Assembly: GCA_041920565.1 (NCBI GenBank)
Contig: JBHGXS010000090.1
Span: 1 to 64,000, forward strand
Direction of reading: 5' to 3'
Length of the DNA: 64,000 bases
From: JAGHKQ01 sp041920565
Lineage (GTDB): Bacteria; Bacillota; Bacilli; Bacillales; Bacillaceae_G
Positions within the stretch are counted from its first letter, which is position 1; each line of letters starts with the position of its first letter. Shown in pieces: positions 1-8,767 of this stretch. The position numbers and the translations under genes are program-made. The notes under the pieces were generated by a model. It ran no database searches. It was not told the DNA's origin and saw nothing but the letters and a program-made list of their open reading frames with translations.

Positions 1-33
1 GCGAATAGTAGTCCACTTATCGATTGAAATCAT
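1..33 (-). CDS. istA: IS21-family transposase IstA, N-terminal fragment (runs off left edge)
   Basis: Only the first eleven codons are in the window; the gene continues past the left edge. The peptide begins MISIDKWTTIR, like the start of IS21-family IstA proteins, which open with a short conserved stretch before the helix-turn-helix. The ATG follows a purine-rich GGGGG ribosome-binding site, and the upstream DNA carries the multiple TGACCCA repeats of an IS21 end. IstA is the DDE transposase that acts with the IstB ATPase. Whether the full gene is intact cannot be seen. Confidence 0.6.
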   Translation of the reverse strand, partial: MISIDKWTTIR

Positions 34-141
34 CCCCCTGAAACTCCTCTCATCTAGCTGATGAGATTAGTGTAATTATTCTTATTTAGGTGGGTCAATT
101 TTCAATGATAAAAGTGGGTCAGTTTTTATTGTAAATCGACA
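1..141 (-). mobile_element. End of an IS21-family insertion sequence
   Basis: Read on the minus strand, the element begins with TGTCGATTT near position 141. Two copies of TGACCCAC follow about 27 bases apart, then a leader and the istA start. Repeated terminal motifs of this kind are characteristic of IS21-family ends. The boundary is judged from the TGT terminus and is approximate because the other end lies outside the window. Confidence 0.6.
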
Positions 142-160
142 CCCATAATCTTCTCAAGAA

Positions 161-257
161 GGCTGTGATGGACCAAAATCGGTTCATCACAGCCTAAGAG
201 ATAACAAAAAAGGTTGAAACCAGACAAAATATTTACAAATTTCGCCTGGTTTCAACC
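161..257. repeat. Two consecutive strong hairpins beside the IS end
   Basis: Arms GGCTGTGATG (161-170) and CATCACAGCC (185-194) form a perfect 10-bp stem. A second perfect 12-bp stem has arms at 212-223 and 246-257. Both lie between the IS21 end and the terminator of the HAD gene. No gene is seen here. They may be terminators or remnants of a small mobile repeat. Confidence 0.6.
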
Positions 258-260
258 AAA

Positions 261-320
261 AAGAGAAAGCTGACTTCCAAAGGTCACATTTCAGTGACCT
301 TTTGAGTCAGCCTCTTTTTT
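261..320. terminator. Bidirectional Rho-independent terminator
   Basis: A two-tier hairpin has outer arms at about 263-275 and 305-317 and an inner GGTCAC/GTGACC stem. It is followed by T-runs on both strands and lies just past the 3' end of the minus-strand HAD gene. Confidence 0.65.
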
Positions 321-375
321 GTTTCGGCAATATCAGTTTATGAGATTGAGTGTTGAAGCATGCTAGAGTGTAGTG

Positions 376-1203
376 TCATATGGCGGATATGGTCTCTTCT
401 GTGTCTATTAACTGTAAAAGATGACGTACTGCATAGGCGAATCCATCTTCATCATTTGTCTTTGTTATTACATCCGCTTGTTGCTGAATATGCAAAGGAG
501 CATTTCCCATCGCAACGGAAGTGGTTGCAACTTCGAATTGAGCAAGATCGTTGCCCCCGTCTCCGAAAGCGAAAATCTCTTCAAACGATACATTCATTAT
601 CTGCTGGTAACGCAATAAAGCCTTTCCTTTTTGCGCTTCGTTCGAAGTGATTTCTACGTTATTAGGAAACGAAGAAGCCATGGAAATATCATATTTATTA
701 GCTAGCGCCTGTTTCACGTCTTCAATTTTTTCCAGTTCATCATGATGGACCAAAGCAATGAGTTTATAGATTTTAAGATTGTCTTTGTCCAGAATTTCAT
801 CGTAATTGTATTCTCGAAACAAAGTGTCCAGCTCTTCTTTACTCTTATGATGCAATGGAGGCAAAGTGGAAGGGAAGCCGCCGTAATTCGTGTATACAAG
901 AATTCCTACTCCCAATTGTTTTAAAGCAGAGAATATCTTTTTATACGTAGAAATGGATATAGTCGCCTCGTACAACAGTTCTCCTGTTTTTGAATATAAC
1001 ACAGAACCGTTTACACAAAAAATGGGAACCTCCATGTTTTGGATAGCTTTGATTTTCACCACGTCTGCATAAGCACGGCCTGTGTTTAAAATGATTTCGT
1101 ATCCTTGTTCTTTCAATTCTTGTAAGGCTTTCCTATTTTCTTCAGATATTTCATGTCGAGAATTCAATAATGTACCATCTAAATCAATTGAAATACATTT
1201 CAT
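376..1203 (-). CDS. Cof-type HAD-IIB family hydrolase
   Basis: A 275-aa soluble phosphatase of the haloacid dehalogenase superfamily, expected to remove phosphate from sugar phosphates, flavin precursors or similar small molecules in the cytoplasm. Motif I is DLDGT near the N-terminus (Asp7 nucleophile and Asp9 acid/base). Motif IV is the late GDGGND signature that binds Mg2+. The length and the large C2-type cap between these motifs fit the Cof/YwpJ subgroup. The gene stands alone, with a terminator immediately downstream (261-320). The natural substrate cannot be read from the sequence, as paralogues in Bacillus overlap in activity. Confidence 0.9.
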   Translation of the reverse strand: MKCISIDLDGTLLNSRHEISEENRKALQELKEQGYEIILNTGRAYADVVKIKAIQNMEVPIFCVNGSVLYSKTGELLYEATISISTYKKIFSALKQLGVGILVYTNYGGFPSTLPPLHHKSKEELDTLFREYNYDEILDKDNLKIYKLIALVHHDELEKIEDVKQALANKYDISMASSFPNNVEITSNEAQKGKALLRYQQIMNVSFEEIFAFGDGGNDLAQFEVATTSVAMGNAPLHIQQQADVITKTNDEDGFAYAVRHLLQLIDTEETISAI

Positions 1204-1965
1204 TGTTGGATCACAATTCCTTTCTCCTCTTTACGTGAGTATTCACTTTAGAACCACTTAGATTATATCGTAGGATAGCGTTTACAGTTAACAAGATAAT
1301 ATCAGGATGATATTTCCATTTTGATTTTCTGCATTGAACATGTTCTTTTTTAGAAGGATTATGAGACAAGCTTTGGGACAAAGCTAAAGAGCTCATCGGG
1401 GTTAATAATGCAGCGCATACGTTCACAGCAATAGACTTTGTAACGAGACGAAAGCTGTCTACAGGTGAAAGTGTATTGGCGGCTATCATGTTCAATACAT
1501 CCATCATTCCGTTTATAGGGCAGGCATAAAAGTTTCAATACAATGATTGTCAAAATGAGCGTGGCTGTATCTGTGAAAACCACTATAGCAAAAGGGTTCT
1601 AGTTGCCGCGAATGCAATATTGACAGTACAAAGCTTTGTTAAGGCTTTGCGGAAGCGAGGCAGCTTAGGCGGAATGATATGGAGTATATGGAGAAAGCTC
1701 TGTAATCTAATTTGTCATTTTCGAGGGAGAGGAAGGCGTGTCAGTTTATAGGAAAAGGATTTAATCAAATATTACGAATATTTTGTTAAAAATGGTATAC
1801 TTATAAAAGTACAAACTTATACTTAACAGACAAAGACTACACGGAATCAATAGGACGTATGGGTTCGTATCTAACGAAAGAGACAGTAAAAAGACGATGA
1901 AGTGAAGAAGCATGGAATACAATTGCTTATTGGTTCGTGAATCATTATAAAGGGAGGGGATTGGA
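1204..1965. other. Long intergenic stretch with a possible decayed toxin fragment
   Basis: No intact gene is visible. On the plus strand, about 1369-1527 reads as a short frame containing WDKAKELIGV and a C-terminal FIGQA before a stop. Its middle (TRRKLSTGE) loosely recalls pre-toxin TG domains of secreted LXG-type toxins. It lacks a start and continues in no frame, so at most it is a relic. The last 200 bases are AT-rich leader DNA for the next gene. Confidence 0.3.
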
Positions 1966-2751
1966 ATGATACATAATACCACGATTGCTGCCATGTTTGC
2001 GCCGCTTATTTTTTCATTTTTATTTTTTGTCGGATTGATTATATTTTATAAAAAGAGAATAGGAGTTTCTGTAAAACCTATTGTGGTAGGTGCAATTGGA
2101 TTTTTTGTTTTCACGCAAGTATTGGAGAAGATCTTGCACCTTCTCGTCGTTACCAATTTTCCGAATTATGCTGATCATCCTTGGCTTTTCGGCATGTATG
2201 GCGGATTGGCTGCCGGCATATTTGAGGAAATCGGGCGCTTCATTTTGTTTACTTGGCTGTTGAAAAAATATCATGATTATAAAGACGGCATCTCTTTTGG
2301 AATCGGGTGGGGCGGAATTGAGGCCATTCTGCTTATGCTTACAATGATTCTTCCTAACATTATTTTTGCTTTTATGATCAATGCCGGTACTTTTGAAAAA
2401 AGCTTGGCTGGTCAGATGCCGGCAGATCAGCTTGTTACAATCAAAGAAACGTTGCTGAGCCAAGGAGCTTCTCACTACTTATGGGGAATTTTTGAACGGT
2501 TTTTTGCTGTGTTTCTGCAAATTTTCTTATCATTACTTGTTCTTTTAGGCGTTGTGAAAAAGAAATTCTCTTATGTGATTTTTGCGGTTTTCTTGCATGC
2601 GGTCATTGATTTCCCTTTAGTGTTCTTCCAAACTGGTCACGTAACAAGCTTGTGGATTGTGGAAGTGTATGTTGCATTACTAGGGATTCTTTCCATGATT
2701 TTTATTCAAAAATCTAAAAAATGGTTTGAGCAGCGTGATGTTTCGTTATAA
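1966..2751 (+). CDS. YhfC-like polytopic membrane protein, putative glutamic-type intramembrane protease
   Basis: A 261-aa integral membrane protein with about seven hydrophobic segments. It matches the YhfC family by its GGLAAGIFEEIGR stretch (paired Glu near residues 87-88), the following GIGWGGIE motif, and a late HAVID motif in a membrane segment. These polar residues inside membrane helices are those proposed as catalytic in CPBP/YhfC-type proteases. The start is supported by a strong AGGGAGG site eight bases upstream. It is transcribed alone. The substrate and true enzymatic activity are unknown. Confidence 0.8.
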   Translation: MIHNTTIAAMFAPLIFSFLFFVGLIIFYKKRIGVSVKPIVVGAIGFFVFTQVLEKILHLLVVTNFPNYADHPWLFGMYGGLAAGIFEEIGRFILFTWLLKKYHDYKDGISFGIGWGGIEAILLMLTMILPNIIFAFMINAGTFEKSLAGQMPADQLVTIKETLLSQGASHYLWGIFERFFAVFLQIFLSLLVLLGVVKKKFSYVIFAVFLHAVIDFPLVFFQTGHVTSLWIVEVYVALLGILSMIFIQKSKKWFEQRDVSL

Positions 2752-3019
2752 AACTTGCCTATGCAATAAATATATAAAACGTTTTATGGCTTGTGCTTAG
2801 TGTGCCAAGCTTTGTATTGCCTGAGAAATGAAATGACATGATGTATCTAGGGTTGACTGGACTCTAGCATACAGGCTGCATAAAAACATCTCCTAAGCAG
2901 TTTGAACATGGATTGTTATCACTCAAGATGCAATCCGTGTTTCTGTTTACTTATGAGGCGCCGTATCCATAAGCTGATTTGCTTTTTGCTGCTCAAAAGC
3001 TATCGAAAGCTTTTGTTCA

Positions 3020-3457
3020 TTATAACTTGTTTTTTAATACATACTCCTTCAATCCGACATTCGCCTCTTCATAAGAGGTCTTCATGGAGTCTACTCTTGC
3101 TTGGGATAAGAAAATTGTAAAGATCCCATAAAACTTTTCGCCCTGAATGACTTTTGTTTCTGTTCCTAAATCGACCAATTCCCAATAATGATAGCCGGAT
3201 AAGATTCCCGGAACACCGCCTTTCCAGGCCAATTTCTTTCCTTTTTCAAAATCTGTTACTTTCCCCTTGAAAGCGTATCGTTTACCCGAACCGTCGGGAG
3301 CATACACATGCGCAGTGATGCTTTTGCCCAGCTCGAATTTCCCCTTGATTTTGAATATTTGCGGATTCCAATCAGGAAAGGTCGCGATATTAGTCAGCAC
3401 ATCCCACACGTCATCCGGCTTCGCAGGGATAATAAGTTCAGTTACAAGTTCTTTCAT
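3020..3457 (-). CDS. SRPBCC / polyketide-cyclase-like family protein
   Basis: About 145 aa of the START-like SRPBCC fold, which forms a deep hydrophobic ligand pocket. The opening (VTELIIPAKPDDVWDVLTN) followed by FPDWNPQI is the typical first strand and helix of this family. I chose ATG 3457, preceded by GAGAAGG at good spacing, over the upstream GTG at 3481. The gene overlaps the end of the broken MerR/TipA gene upstream on the same strand, so the two were probably one transcription unit. The ligand is unknown. Confidence 0.8.
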   Translation of the reverse strand: MKELVTELIIPAKPDDVWDVLTNIATFPDWNPQIFKIKGKFELGKSITAHVYAPDGSGKRYAFKGKVTDFEKGKKLAWKGGVPGILSGYHYWELVDLGTETKVIQGEKFYGIFTIFLSQARVDSMKTSYEEANVGLKEYVLKNKL

Positions 3458-4222
3458 TGTTTTCACCTTCTCGTTTCTCACAATATAGTTCGATTGCTTT
3501 ATTTAGAAAATAGGGTAAATCCTTATTGAATTGCACAAGGTATTCTCTCAGTTCGCCGTTGCTGATGTATGCTATCCCTAAAGCTTTATAGACTTCGATT
3601 GAACATGTCCAAAAGTGCCGGCTGATGAACTTCCTGTATTCCTCAATCTTTTCTTGCATTTGCGGATGAGACGGTTTCATATCCATTACAGAACATATAT
3701 CTTCAAGTATCGAGACAGCTTTCGAGAAAACAATCGTCCAATCTTCTTTCGTATAATTTGAAGTTTTTTGCCGCAACCGGTCACGCCAGACATGCTGAAA
3801 TTTTCCTTGATGAATGCTTTGTATTGTTCTTTGTGTTTTCGATTTCCGCTATATGGAAGGCGCTGAATACGTGAAGTTTATCTATAGGAATGTTCGGTCC
3901 TCATCTTTTGAAGAGCTTTTATGATGGCATCAAGCCTGTCTCGTTTCTTGATCAAAAGTTGTTCTTGCTTCATAGGCGCAAGGTCTGTATCAAGGTTCGT
4001 TTCTTCCAAGAAACTTTTTATTTCTTTTAATGAAAAATCAAGTTCCTTGAAAAATAAAATTTGAATCAGCTTCTTTAAATCCTGATCTTCATACAACCTA
4101 TAACCGCTTTCTGTCATGGAAGAAGGATTCAGCAAACCTATCTTATCATAATGGCGAAGCATCCTTACACTTATCCTGGCTGCATCCGCCCATTCTTTTA
4201 TTTTGAAAGCCATGTTAACCAC
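3438..4222 (-). pseudogene. MerR-family TipA-like regulator, disrupted by frameshifts
   Basis: The N-terminal part (4222 to about 3878) is a MerR DNA-binding domain: the winged helix contains ISVRMLRHYDKIGLL and is followed by a dimerisation helix. The C-terminal part (3776-3438) is a TipAS-like ligand-recognition domain with the KEDWTIVFSKA and GIAYISN elements. Between them, at least three frame changes are needed to read NIPIDKLHVFSAFH, then KHKEQYKAFIKENF, then QHVWRDRLRQKT. Together they would rebuild a normal TipAL-type protein of about 250 aa. TipAL proteins bind antibiotics and activate resistance genes. Here the sensor is severed from the DNA-binding domain, so the gene is probably dead. 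It overlaps the SRPBCC gene that follows it. Confidence 0.75.
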
Positions 4223-4452
4223 CTCTATTTACAGCATAAACCATGACATAGTGTCAGGGTCAATTATAACTAAAGTCAAACCATTGCAGCGGGACTAAAG
4301 CGGTATTTTATGTATGTTGGCATAAGGGTGTAACTAAATAAATGCAATGCAATAGAGAACAAGAGAGTGAACATTTTTCATATTCCAAAAACATCCAAAA
4401 CAACTTACAATTATTACTAACAGATAGATAGAATGCGAGAGGAGCTGAACCT

Positions 4453-5355
4453 ATGGGCATATTGGCAAATATAGCAGGACTCGGCATAGCAGGCGCAATT
4501 GCTTTAGGCATAAAAAAAGGCATGAGAAAGAAATACGGAGAGGTGCCGGGTGTGATGGAGATTCATCCTGTACAAGGATTGAGCGATCTTGTCAGCCATT
4601 TGGAAAATTCCCTTTCTCCCGCTTATATAGAACAGGTCCGCACACGCTTGGAGTCGGAGCACAAGCTTGTCAAAAACGAATGGGATTGGCGATATTACGA
4701 GCTGAAACGTTTCTTCATTCTATGCGGCATTTTGAAGGAAGCGCCGATGTTCAGTCAGCGTGTTGACGACGTGTGGCATGAAATGCTGATGTTCACGCGG
4801 GAGTATCAGAAGTTTGCTAGAAGCTATCTGGGCAGGGAGTTGCATCATGAACCGAACATCTCCGGGGCGAACAATCCGGATTTGCGCGGATTTTTCGATT
4901 GGGTGTACAGTGTGCTGTTTCCGGTTCATAAGGAAAGCCGGCTGCTGTATGGCGGATTTTATCGTCATCCTGTTCATCCGGATGTGGTTCGGGAGTTTCA
5001 AGAGTTATCAGCCGAAGAGCTGCGGAACAAATATTTTTCATCCCATGAAGTCGCGCAAGGTGTGATTTCACACGTGATTCAAACGATGCAGCTCCAAGCG
5101 AAGAAGAATCTGGATTTCCCGAAAGAGGAAATGAAGGAAAAGAAAAAGCAGGCGAAGCTGCTTGGCAATCATAACGAAAGAGTCGCGCTGTTTCTATATT
5201 ACTCAAGCAATGAATACAAGGATTACAACAAATTTGCCATGGGGTCATCCCATAGTTCATGCTCCAACTGTTTTTCTTGTTCGTCGGATCATGGCAACTG
5301 TTCGTTTGGAGGAGATGGAGGCAGCTGTTCAAGCTGCGGCGGCGGGGGAGATTGA
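4453..5355 (+). CDS. Glycine-rich-domain-containing (GRDP-like) protein
   Basis: A 300-aa protein with a short hydrophobic N-terminus (residues 5-20) that may be a membrane anchor. The core contains RVDDVWHEMLMFTREY followed by a later HHEP motif, like the Trp-His and His-His blocks of the glycine-rich-domain family. The C-terminal 40 residues are rich in Cys, Ser and Gly (repeated SCSSCG-like steps). Such a tail could bind metal or form disulfides. A GAGAGGAG site lies just before the start. The function is unknown. The neighbours give no clear context. Confidence 0.65.
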   Translation: MGILANIAGLGIAGAIALGIKKGMRKKYGEVPGVMEIHPVQGLSDLVSHLENSLSPAYIEQVRTRLESEHKLVKNEWDWRYYELKRFFILCGILKEAPMFSQRVDDVWHEMLMFTREYQKFARSYLGRELHHEPNISGANNPDLRGFFDWVYSVLFPVHKESRLLYGGFYRHPVHPDVVREFQELSAEELRNKYFSSHEVAQGVISHVIQTMQLQAKKNLDFPKEEMKEKKKQAKLLGNHNERVALFLYYSSNEYKDYNKFAMGSSHSSCSNCFSCSSDHGNCSFGGDGGSCSSCGGGGD

Positions 5356-5390
5356 TCGGTGGGTTTCAATAAAGTTCTACATGAGGAGGA

Positions 5391-5639
5391 AGCATCACGC
5401 AGTACAGTTGTACGATTATCATGTGTGGGCCAATCAAAAGATTTTCAATCGCTTGAAAGAGTTGTATGACAGGGAAATGCAAAGTGTGTTTTCTTTCATT
5501 TCCGCTGTCATCTCGCGCATTTACATCATTTCTTGAAGCCCTGTCGGGAGACAACTTTAACAATATGAGAGCAATTGCATTTCAACTGATGGAGAAAACG
5601 AACGGAAAGAGAGCTACAACGCCTTTTTTTGAAGAATAA
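5391..5639 (+). pseudogene. DinB-family gene remnant
   Basis: The first readable part, HAVQLYDYHVWANQKIF, is the conserved N-terminus of DinB/YfiT-like metal-dependent four-helix proteins. A frame break follows, and the end NMRAIAFQLMEKT then FFEE is read in another frame. The normal start codon is missing and the middle of the protein, about 100 residues, is deleted. A terminator lies immediately downstream. The gene cannot make a functional product. Confidence 0.55.
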
Positions 5640-5640
5640 G

Positions 5641-5675
5641 AAACCACCGCAGTGCGTCGAGCTGTGGTGGTTTTT
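5641..5675 (+). terminator. Rho-independent terminator
   Basis: Arms AACCACC and GGTGGTT enclose a 17-base loop region and are followed by a run of five T. It lies directly after the DinB remnant. Confidence 0.75.
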
Positions 5676-5713
5676 ATATGGAGACAACGTTTCTGAAGCA
5701 TATCTTGTGTTTG

Positions 5714-5803
5714 GTGCAATTGAGTGCTATTTTGGTGCAATTATTCTAGATTTCGTGCAATTGTGTACTGTTTCGCTGCAATTACTCTCATTTCCGTGCA
5801 ATT
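5714..5803. repeat. Five tandem GTGCAATT boxes with 20-21 bp period
   Basis: GTGCAATT occurs at 5714, 5735, 5756 and 5796, with one variant CTGCAATT at 5776. The spacings of 21, 21, 20 and 20 bp equal about two helical turns, so all boxes face the same side of the DNA. The repeat sits between two terminators, with no open reading frame over it that looks real. Confidence 0.75.
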
Positions 5804-5826
5804 TATACGAAGTTCAGCCAAAAAAA

Positions 5827-5857
5827 GACGGAGCCCGGATATCCGGGCTCCGTTTTT
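5827..5857. terminator. Perfect-palindrome terminator of the betaine operon
   Basis: An 11-bp perfect GC-rich stem (5828-5838 with 5843-5853) has an ATAT loop and T-runs on both sides. It ends the minus-strand opu operon and can also work in the opposite direction. Confidence 0.85.
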
Positions 5858-5863
5858 CTTGCA

Positions 5864-6700
5864 TTACGCCTTCTTTCTGCGTAAATTCTGCGTAATCCGA
5901 TCTAAAATAATTGCAATAATAACAATCGCGAGTCCTGCCTCAAATCCCATGCCCACATTAACCTGAGTCACGGAACGATACACATCTACCCCAAGCCCCG
6001 GCGCACCAACAAGAGACGCCGTTACAACCATGGAAAGGGATAGCATGATGCTTTGGTTCACACCGGCCATAATCGTGCCGGTCGCCAGCGGCAGCTGCAC
6101 CTTAAATAGCTTTTGAGACGATGTAGAACCAAATGCTTCCGTTGCTTCTATTAAATCCTCCGGCACCTGTCGAATTCCTAGATTCGTAAAGCGGATGGTA
6201 GGCGGCATCGCGAAAATAACGGATGCGATAATGCCGGGAACGACACCGATTCCGAAGAACGTAATAGCCGGAATCAAGTATACAAAGGCAGGCATCGTCT
6301 GCATAAAGTCCAAAATTGGAGTGATGATTTTTTCGAATGTATTATTTTGTGCCGCCAATATGCCGAGTGGAATCCCAATGATAACGGAAATAAGAACCGA
6401 GGTTAAAATGAGCGAGAGCGTACTCATCGTCGCATCCCAATAGTCAATGTTCCAAATGAACAAGAGACCAACGAGTGAGAACAGCAGCAATGGTACCCTC
6501 CGGCTCGTGTACCAAACTAAACCGCAAATAACTAGAATAAGAAAAATCGGCGGAATGGCTGTCAGAATGTTTGTCAGTATATCAACGAATCCTCCAACGA
6601 TGGAAGAAAAGCCTTTAAAGAAGGATTGAAAGTGTTCGTACAGGGAGTCCACGAAGGAATCTACCCATTTTCCAAGTGGAATGCGCGGAATGTTAGTCAT
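5864..6700 (-). CDS. opuAB: Glycine betaine/proline ABC transporter, permease subunit
   Basis: A 278-aa inner-membrane subunit of an osmoprotectant importer. It has several transmembrane helices and the binding-protein-dependent transport signature in the cytoplasmic loop around EATEAFGSTSSQKLFKVQLPLA, which couples to the ATPase. The N-terminus has the extra amphipathic leader (around WVDSFVDSLYEHFQSFF) typical of OpuAB. The gene overlaps the ATPase gene by eight bases, which indicates translational coupling. It is last in a three-gene operon and ends at the palindromic terminator at 5827-5857. Confidence 0.92.
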   Translation of the reverse strand: MTNIPRIPLGKWVDSFVDSLYEHFQSFFKGFSSIVGGFVDILTNILTAIPPIFLILVICGLVWYTSRRVPLLLFSLVGLLFIWNIDYWDATMSTLSLILTSVLISVIIGIPLGILAAQNNTFEKIITPILDFMQTMPAFVYLIPAITFFGIGVVPGIIASVIFAMPPTIRFTNLGIRQVPEDLIEATEAFGSTSSQKLFKVQLPLATGTIMAGVNQSIMLSLSMVVTASLVGAPGLGVDVYRSVTQVNVGMGFEAGLAIVIIAIILDRITQNLRRKKA

Positions 6701-7898
6701 GGTTTGTCACCTCGTTTCCTTTGTTGCCTGCGAGCGCCTCGATGACACTCTCGCGCTTGATGATGCCTCTTAAGCGGTTGTTTTCGTCCACGACCGGAAG
6801 AGGGAAGCTTGTTGTGACCATTTTTGTGTACATTTCATCGAGAACGGTATTTAATGTAACGCTCGGGATGTCTGTAATCAGTACATCGGAAAGCAAGCGA
6901 TTTTCGCGGATGGCTTCTGAAACGGCATCCGCTGTTGTGACGCCGAGGAATTCTTTTTTCTTGTTGACTACATATACGCTGGCTACCCCTGCATCCTTCA
7001 TCAGCTTCAATGCGACGCGCGGTCCTCTGTCTGCCTGCAGGACTTCCGGCCGTTTCATGATGGATTCGGCTGTGAGTACTTTTCCTAGGTTTACGTCTTC
7101 CACGAAGCGTTCGACGAAGTCGTTTGCCGGGTTTGTCATGATTTCTTCCGGCGTGCCGATTTGCATGATTGTACCGTCCTTCATCAGTGCGATGCGATCT
7201 CCGATGCGCAGCGCTTCATCCAAGTCATGAGTGATAAAGATGATTGTTTTTTGCATTTTTTCCTGTAATTCCAAGAGTTCATCCTGCATATCTTTTCGGA
7301 TTAACGGGTCCAGGGCGCTGAAGGATTCGTCCATTAATAACACATCCGGATTGCTTGCGAGAGCGCGGGCGATGCCGACACGCTGTTGCATCCCGCCGCT
7401 CAGCTCGCTTGGATAGCTGGATTCATAGCCTTTTAGTCCGACCAGTTCAAGAGACTGCATCGCCTTTTCTTCCCGTTCTTTCTTTTTTACACCTTGGATT
7501 TCTAAGCCGTAAGCTACATTTTCAAGAACGGTACGGTGAGGAAATAGGGCAAAACGTTGAAAGACCATGCTGATTTTATGGCGTCTTATTTCGTTTAATT
7601 TCTCTTTGCTCATGCCGGCAATGTCTTTACCGTCAATGTAAACATGGCCGGAAGTAGGAGGGATGAGGCGGTTGAACATCCGGACTAATGTAGATTTTCC
7701 GCTGCCGGAAAGACCCATGATGACGAATATCTCCCCGGGATACACTTTAAATTCAGCATTGTTGACGCCGACGGTCATGCCTGTTTCTTTTAGGATTTCT
7801 GCTTTTGTTTTTCCTTGTTTCAATAACTCAACAGCTTTCAACGGCTGCTTGCCAAATACTTTATAGATGTTATTTACGTGAATTTTGGCTGGTTGCAT
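6693..7898 (-). CDS. opuAA: Glycine betaine ABC transporter, ATP-binding subunit with CBS domains
   Basis: A 401-aa ATPase. Walker A is GLSGSGKST near residue 65, the signature is LSGGMQQRVGIARAL, and Walker B is VLLMDESFSALDPL. The last 120 residues hold two CBS domains (starting around LTAESIMKRPEV), which in the characterised OpuA sense ionic strength or cyclic di-AMP and gate transport. The N-terminus has the family's insertion (VELLKQGKTKAEILKETG) before the first strand. It lies between the binding-protein and permease genes of the same operon. Confidence 0.95.
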   Translation of the reverse strand: MQPAKIHVNNIYKVFGKQPLKAVELLKQGKTKAEILKETGMTVGVNNAEFKVYPGEIFVIMGLSGSGKSTLVRMFNRLIPPTSGHVYIDGKDIAGMSKEKLNEIRRHKISMVFQRFALFPHRTVLENVAYGLEIQGVKKKEREEKAMQSLELVGLKGYESSYPSELSGGMQQRVGIARALASNPDVLLMDESFSALDPLIRKDMQDELLELQEKMQKTIIFITHDLDEALRIGDRIALMKDGTIMQIGTPEEIMTNPANDFVERFVEDVNLGKVLTAESIMKRPEVLQADRGPRVALKLMKDAGVASVYVVNKKKEFLGVTTADAVSEAIRENRLLSDVLITDIPSVTLNTVLDEMYTKMVTTSFPLPVVDENNRLRGIIKRESVIEALAGNKGNEVTNHD

Positions 7899-7909
7899 AG
7901 TAATTCCTC

Positions 7910-8767
7910 CTATTCTTTCATCCAGCTGTCTACTAAGCCGCGGTTTTGTTCAATCCATTTCTTCGCGCCCGCTTCATCACCGTACTTATTGATTTGTGAC
8001 ATCAGCGTGCCGAGCTGCTGGTCATTCATGTTCCAGTTATCCAGCCACTGTTCCAGCTCTGAATGTTCTTTTGTGAAGCCTTTGCGAGTGACGTAAACAA
8101 TGTCGTCTTTTTCTCCGTATACCTTTTTAGGATCTTTCAAGTATTTTAAATCGTAATCCGAGAAAGCCCAGTGCGGGTTCCAGAGTGTTACGACAATCGG
8201 TTTTTTGGCTTTGTACGCTTTTTTTAACTCACTCATCATTGCGGCTTCCGAGGATTGAATTAAATCCAATTGCAAACCATATTTCTTCACAGCCTTATCT
8301 GATAGCTGCATCAAGCTGCTTCCCGGTTCGATGCCGATGATACGGTTATCCAGTTCTTCTTTATGCTTGTTTACATCTTCAATGGTGTTGATGTCTTTCA
8401 TATAAGAAGGAACGACTAACCCAAGTCCGGTTCCTTTGTACCATGTTTCATGTGTTTCCATATCATCTTTATATTCCTTGTACAGCCATTTATCGGTTTG
8501 CGGGAGCCATACTTCGAGGTTAATGTCCAAGTCGCCTCGGGCCACGCCCGTCCAAATGGCCGCTTTCTCTAGATATACAAGTTCTACCTTATAGCCTTTT
8601 TCCTCTAAAAGAAGCTTCCACATATTGGCCACGGCGATGTTTTCTTTCCAGTTCGTTACACCGATTCGGATTGTGTTTTGCGGTTTGAACGTTTCTAAGC
8701 TGCCGCATGAGGCTAGCAAGAAGCTCATGAGAAGCATGCAGCAAAGTAAACTAATTTTTTTCCTCAT
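7910..8767 (-). CDS. opuAC: Glycine betaine ABC transporter, substrate-binding lipoprotein
   Basis: A 285-aa extracytoplasmic binding protein with a type II signal peptide. The lipobox is LLASC, with the lipidated Cys at residue 21. The body is an OpuAC/ProX-type periplasmic-binding fold with conserved aromatic residues (ETWYKGTGLGL, TLWNPHWAF) suited to caging the quaternary ammonium group. It is the first gene of the operon, 11 bp ahead of the ATPase gene. This differs from the B. subtilis opuA order (ATPase, permease, binding protein). The exact substrate range (betaine, proline betaine, carnitine) is inferred. Confidence 0.92.
   Translation of the reverse strand: MRKKISLLCCMLLMSFLLASCGSLETFKPQNTIRIGVTNWKENIAVANMWKLLLEEKGYKVELVYLEKAAIWTGVARGDLDINLEVWLPQTDKWLYKEYKDDMETHETWYKGTGLGLVVPSYMKDINTIEDVNKHKEELDNRIIGIEPGSSLMQLSDKAVKKYGLQLDLIQSSEAAMMSELKKAYKAKKPIVVTLWNPHWAFSDYDLKYLKDPKKVYGEKDDIVYVTRKGFTKEHSELEQWLDNWNMNDQQLGTLMSQINKYGDEAGAKKWIEQNRGLVDSWMKE

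Noticed and set aside
4817..5332. Long minus-strand frame opposite the glycine-rich-domain gene
   Set aside because: Cys/Pro/Ser-rich antisense shadow of a clear plus-strand gene.
5714..5803. CRISPR-like array
   Set aside because: Eight-base repeats with 12-13 base spacers are far below CRISPR dimensions.
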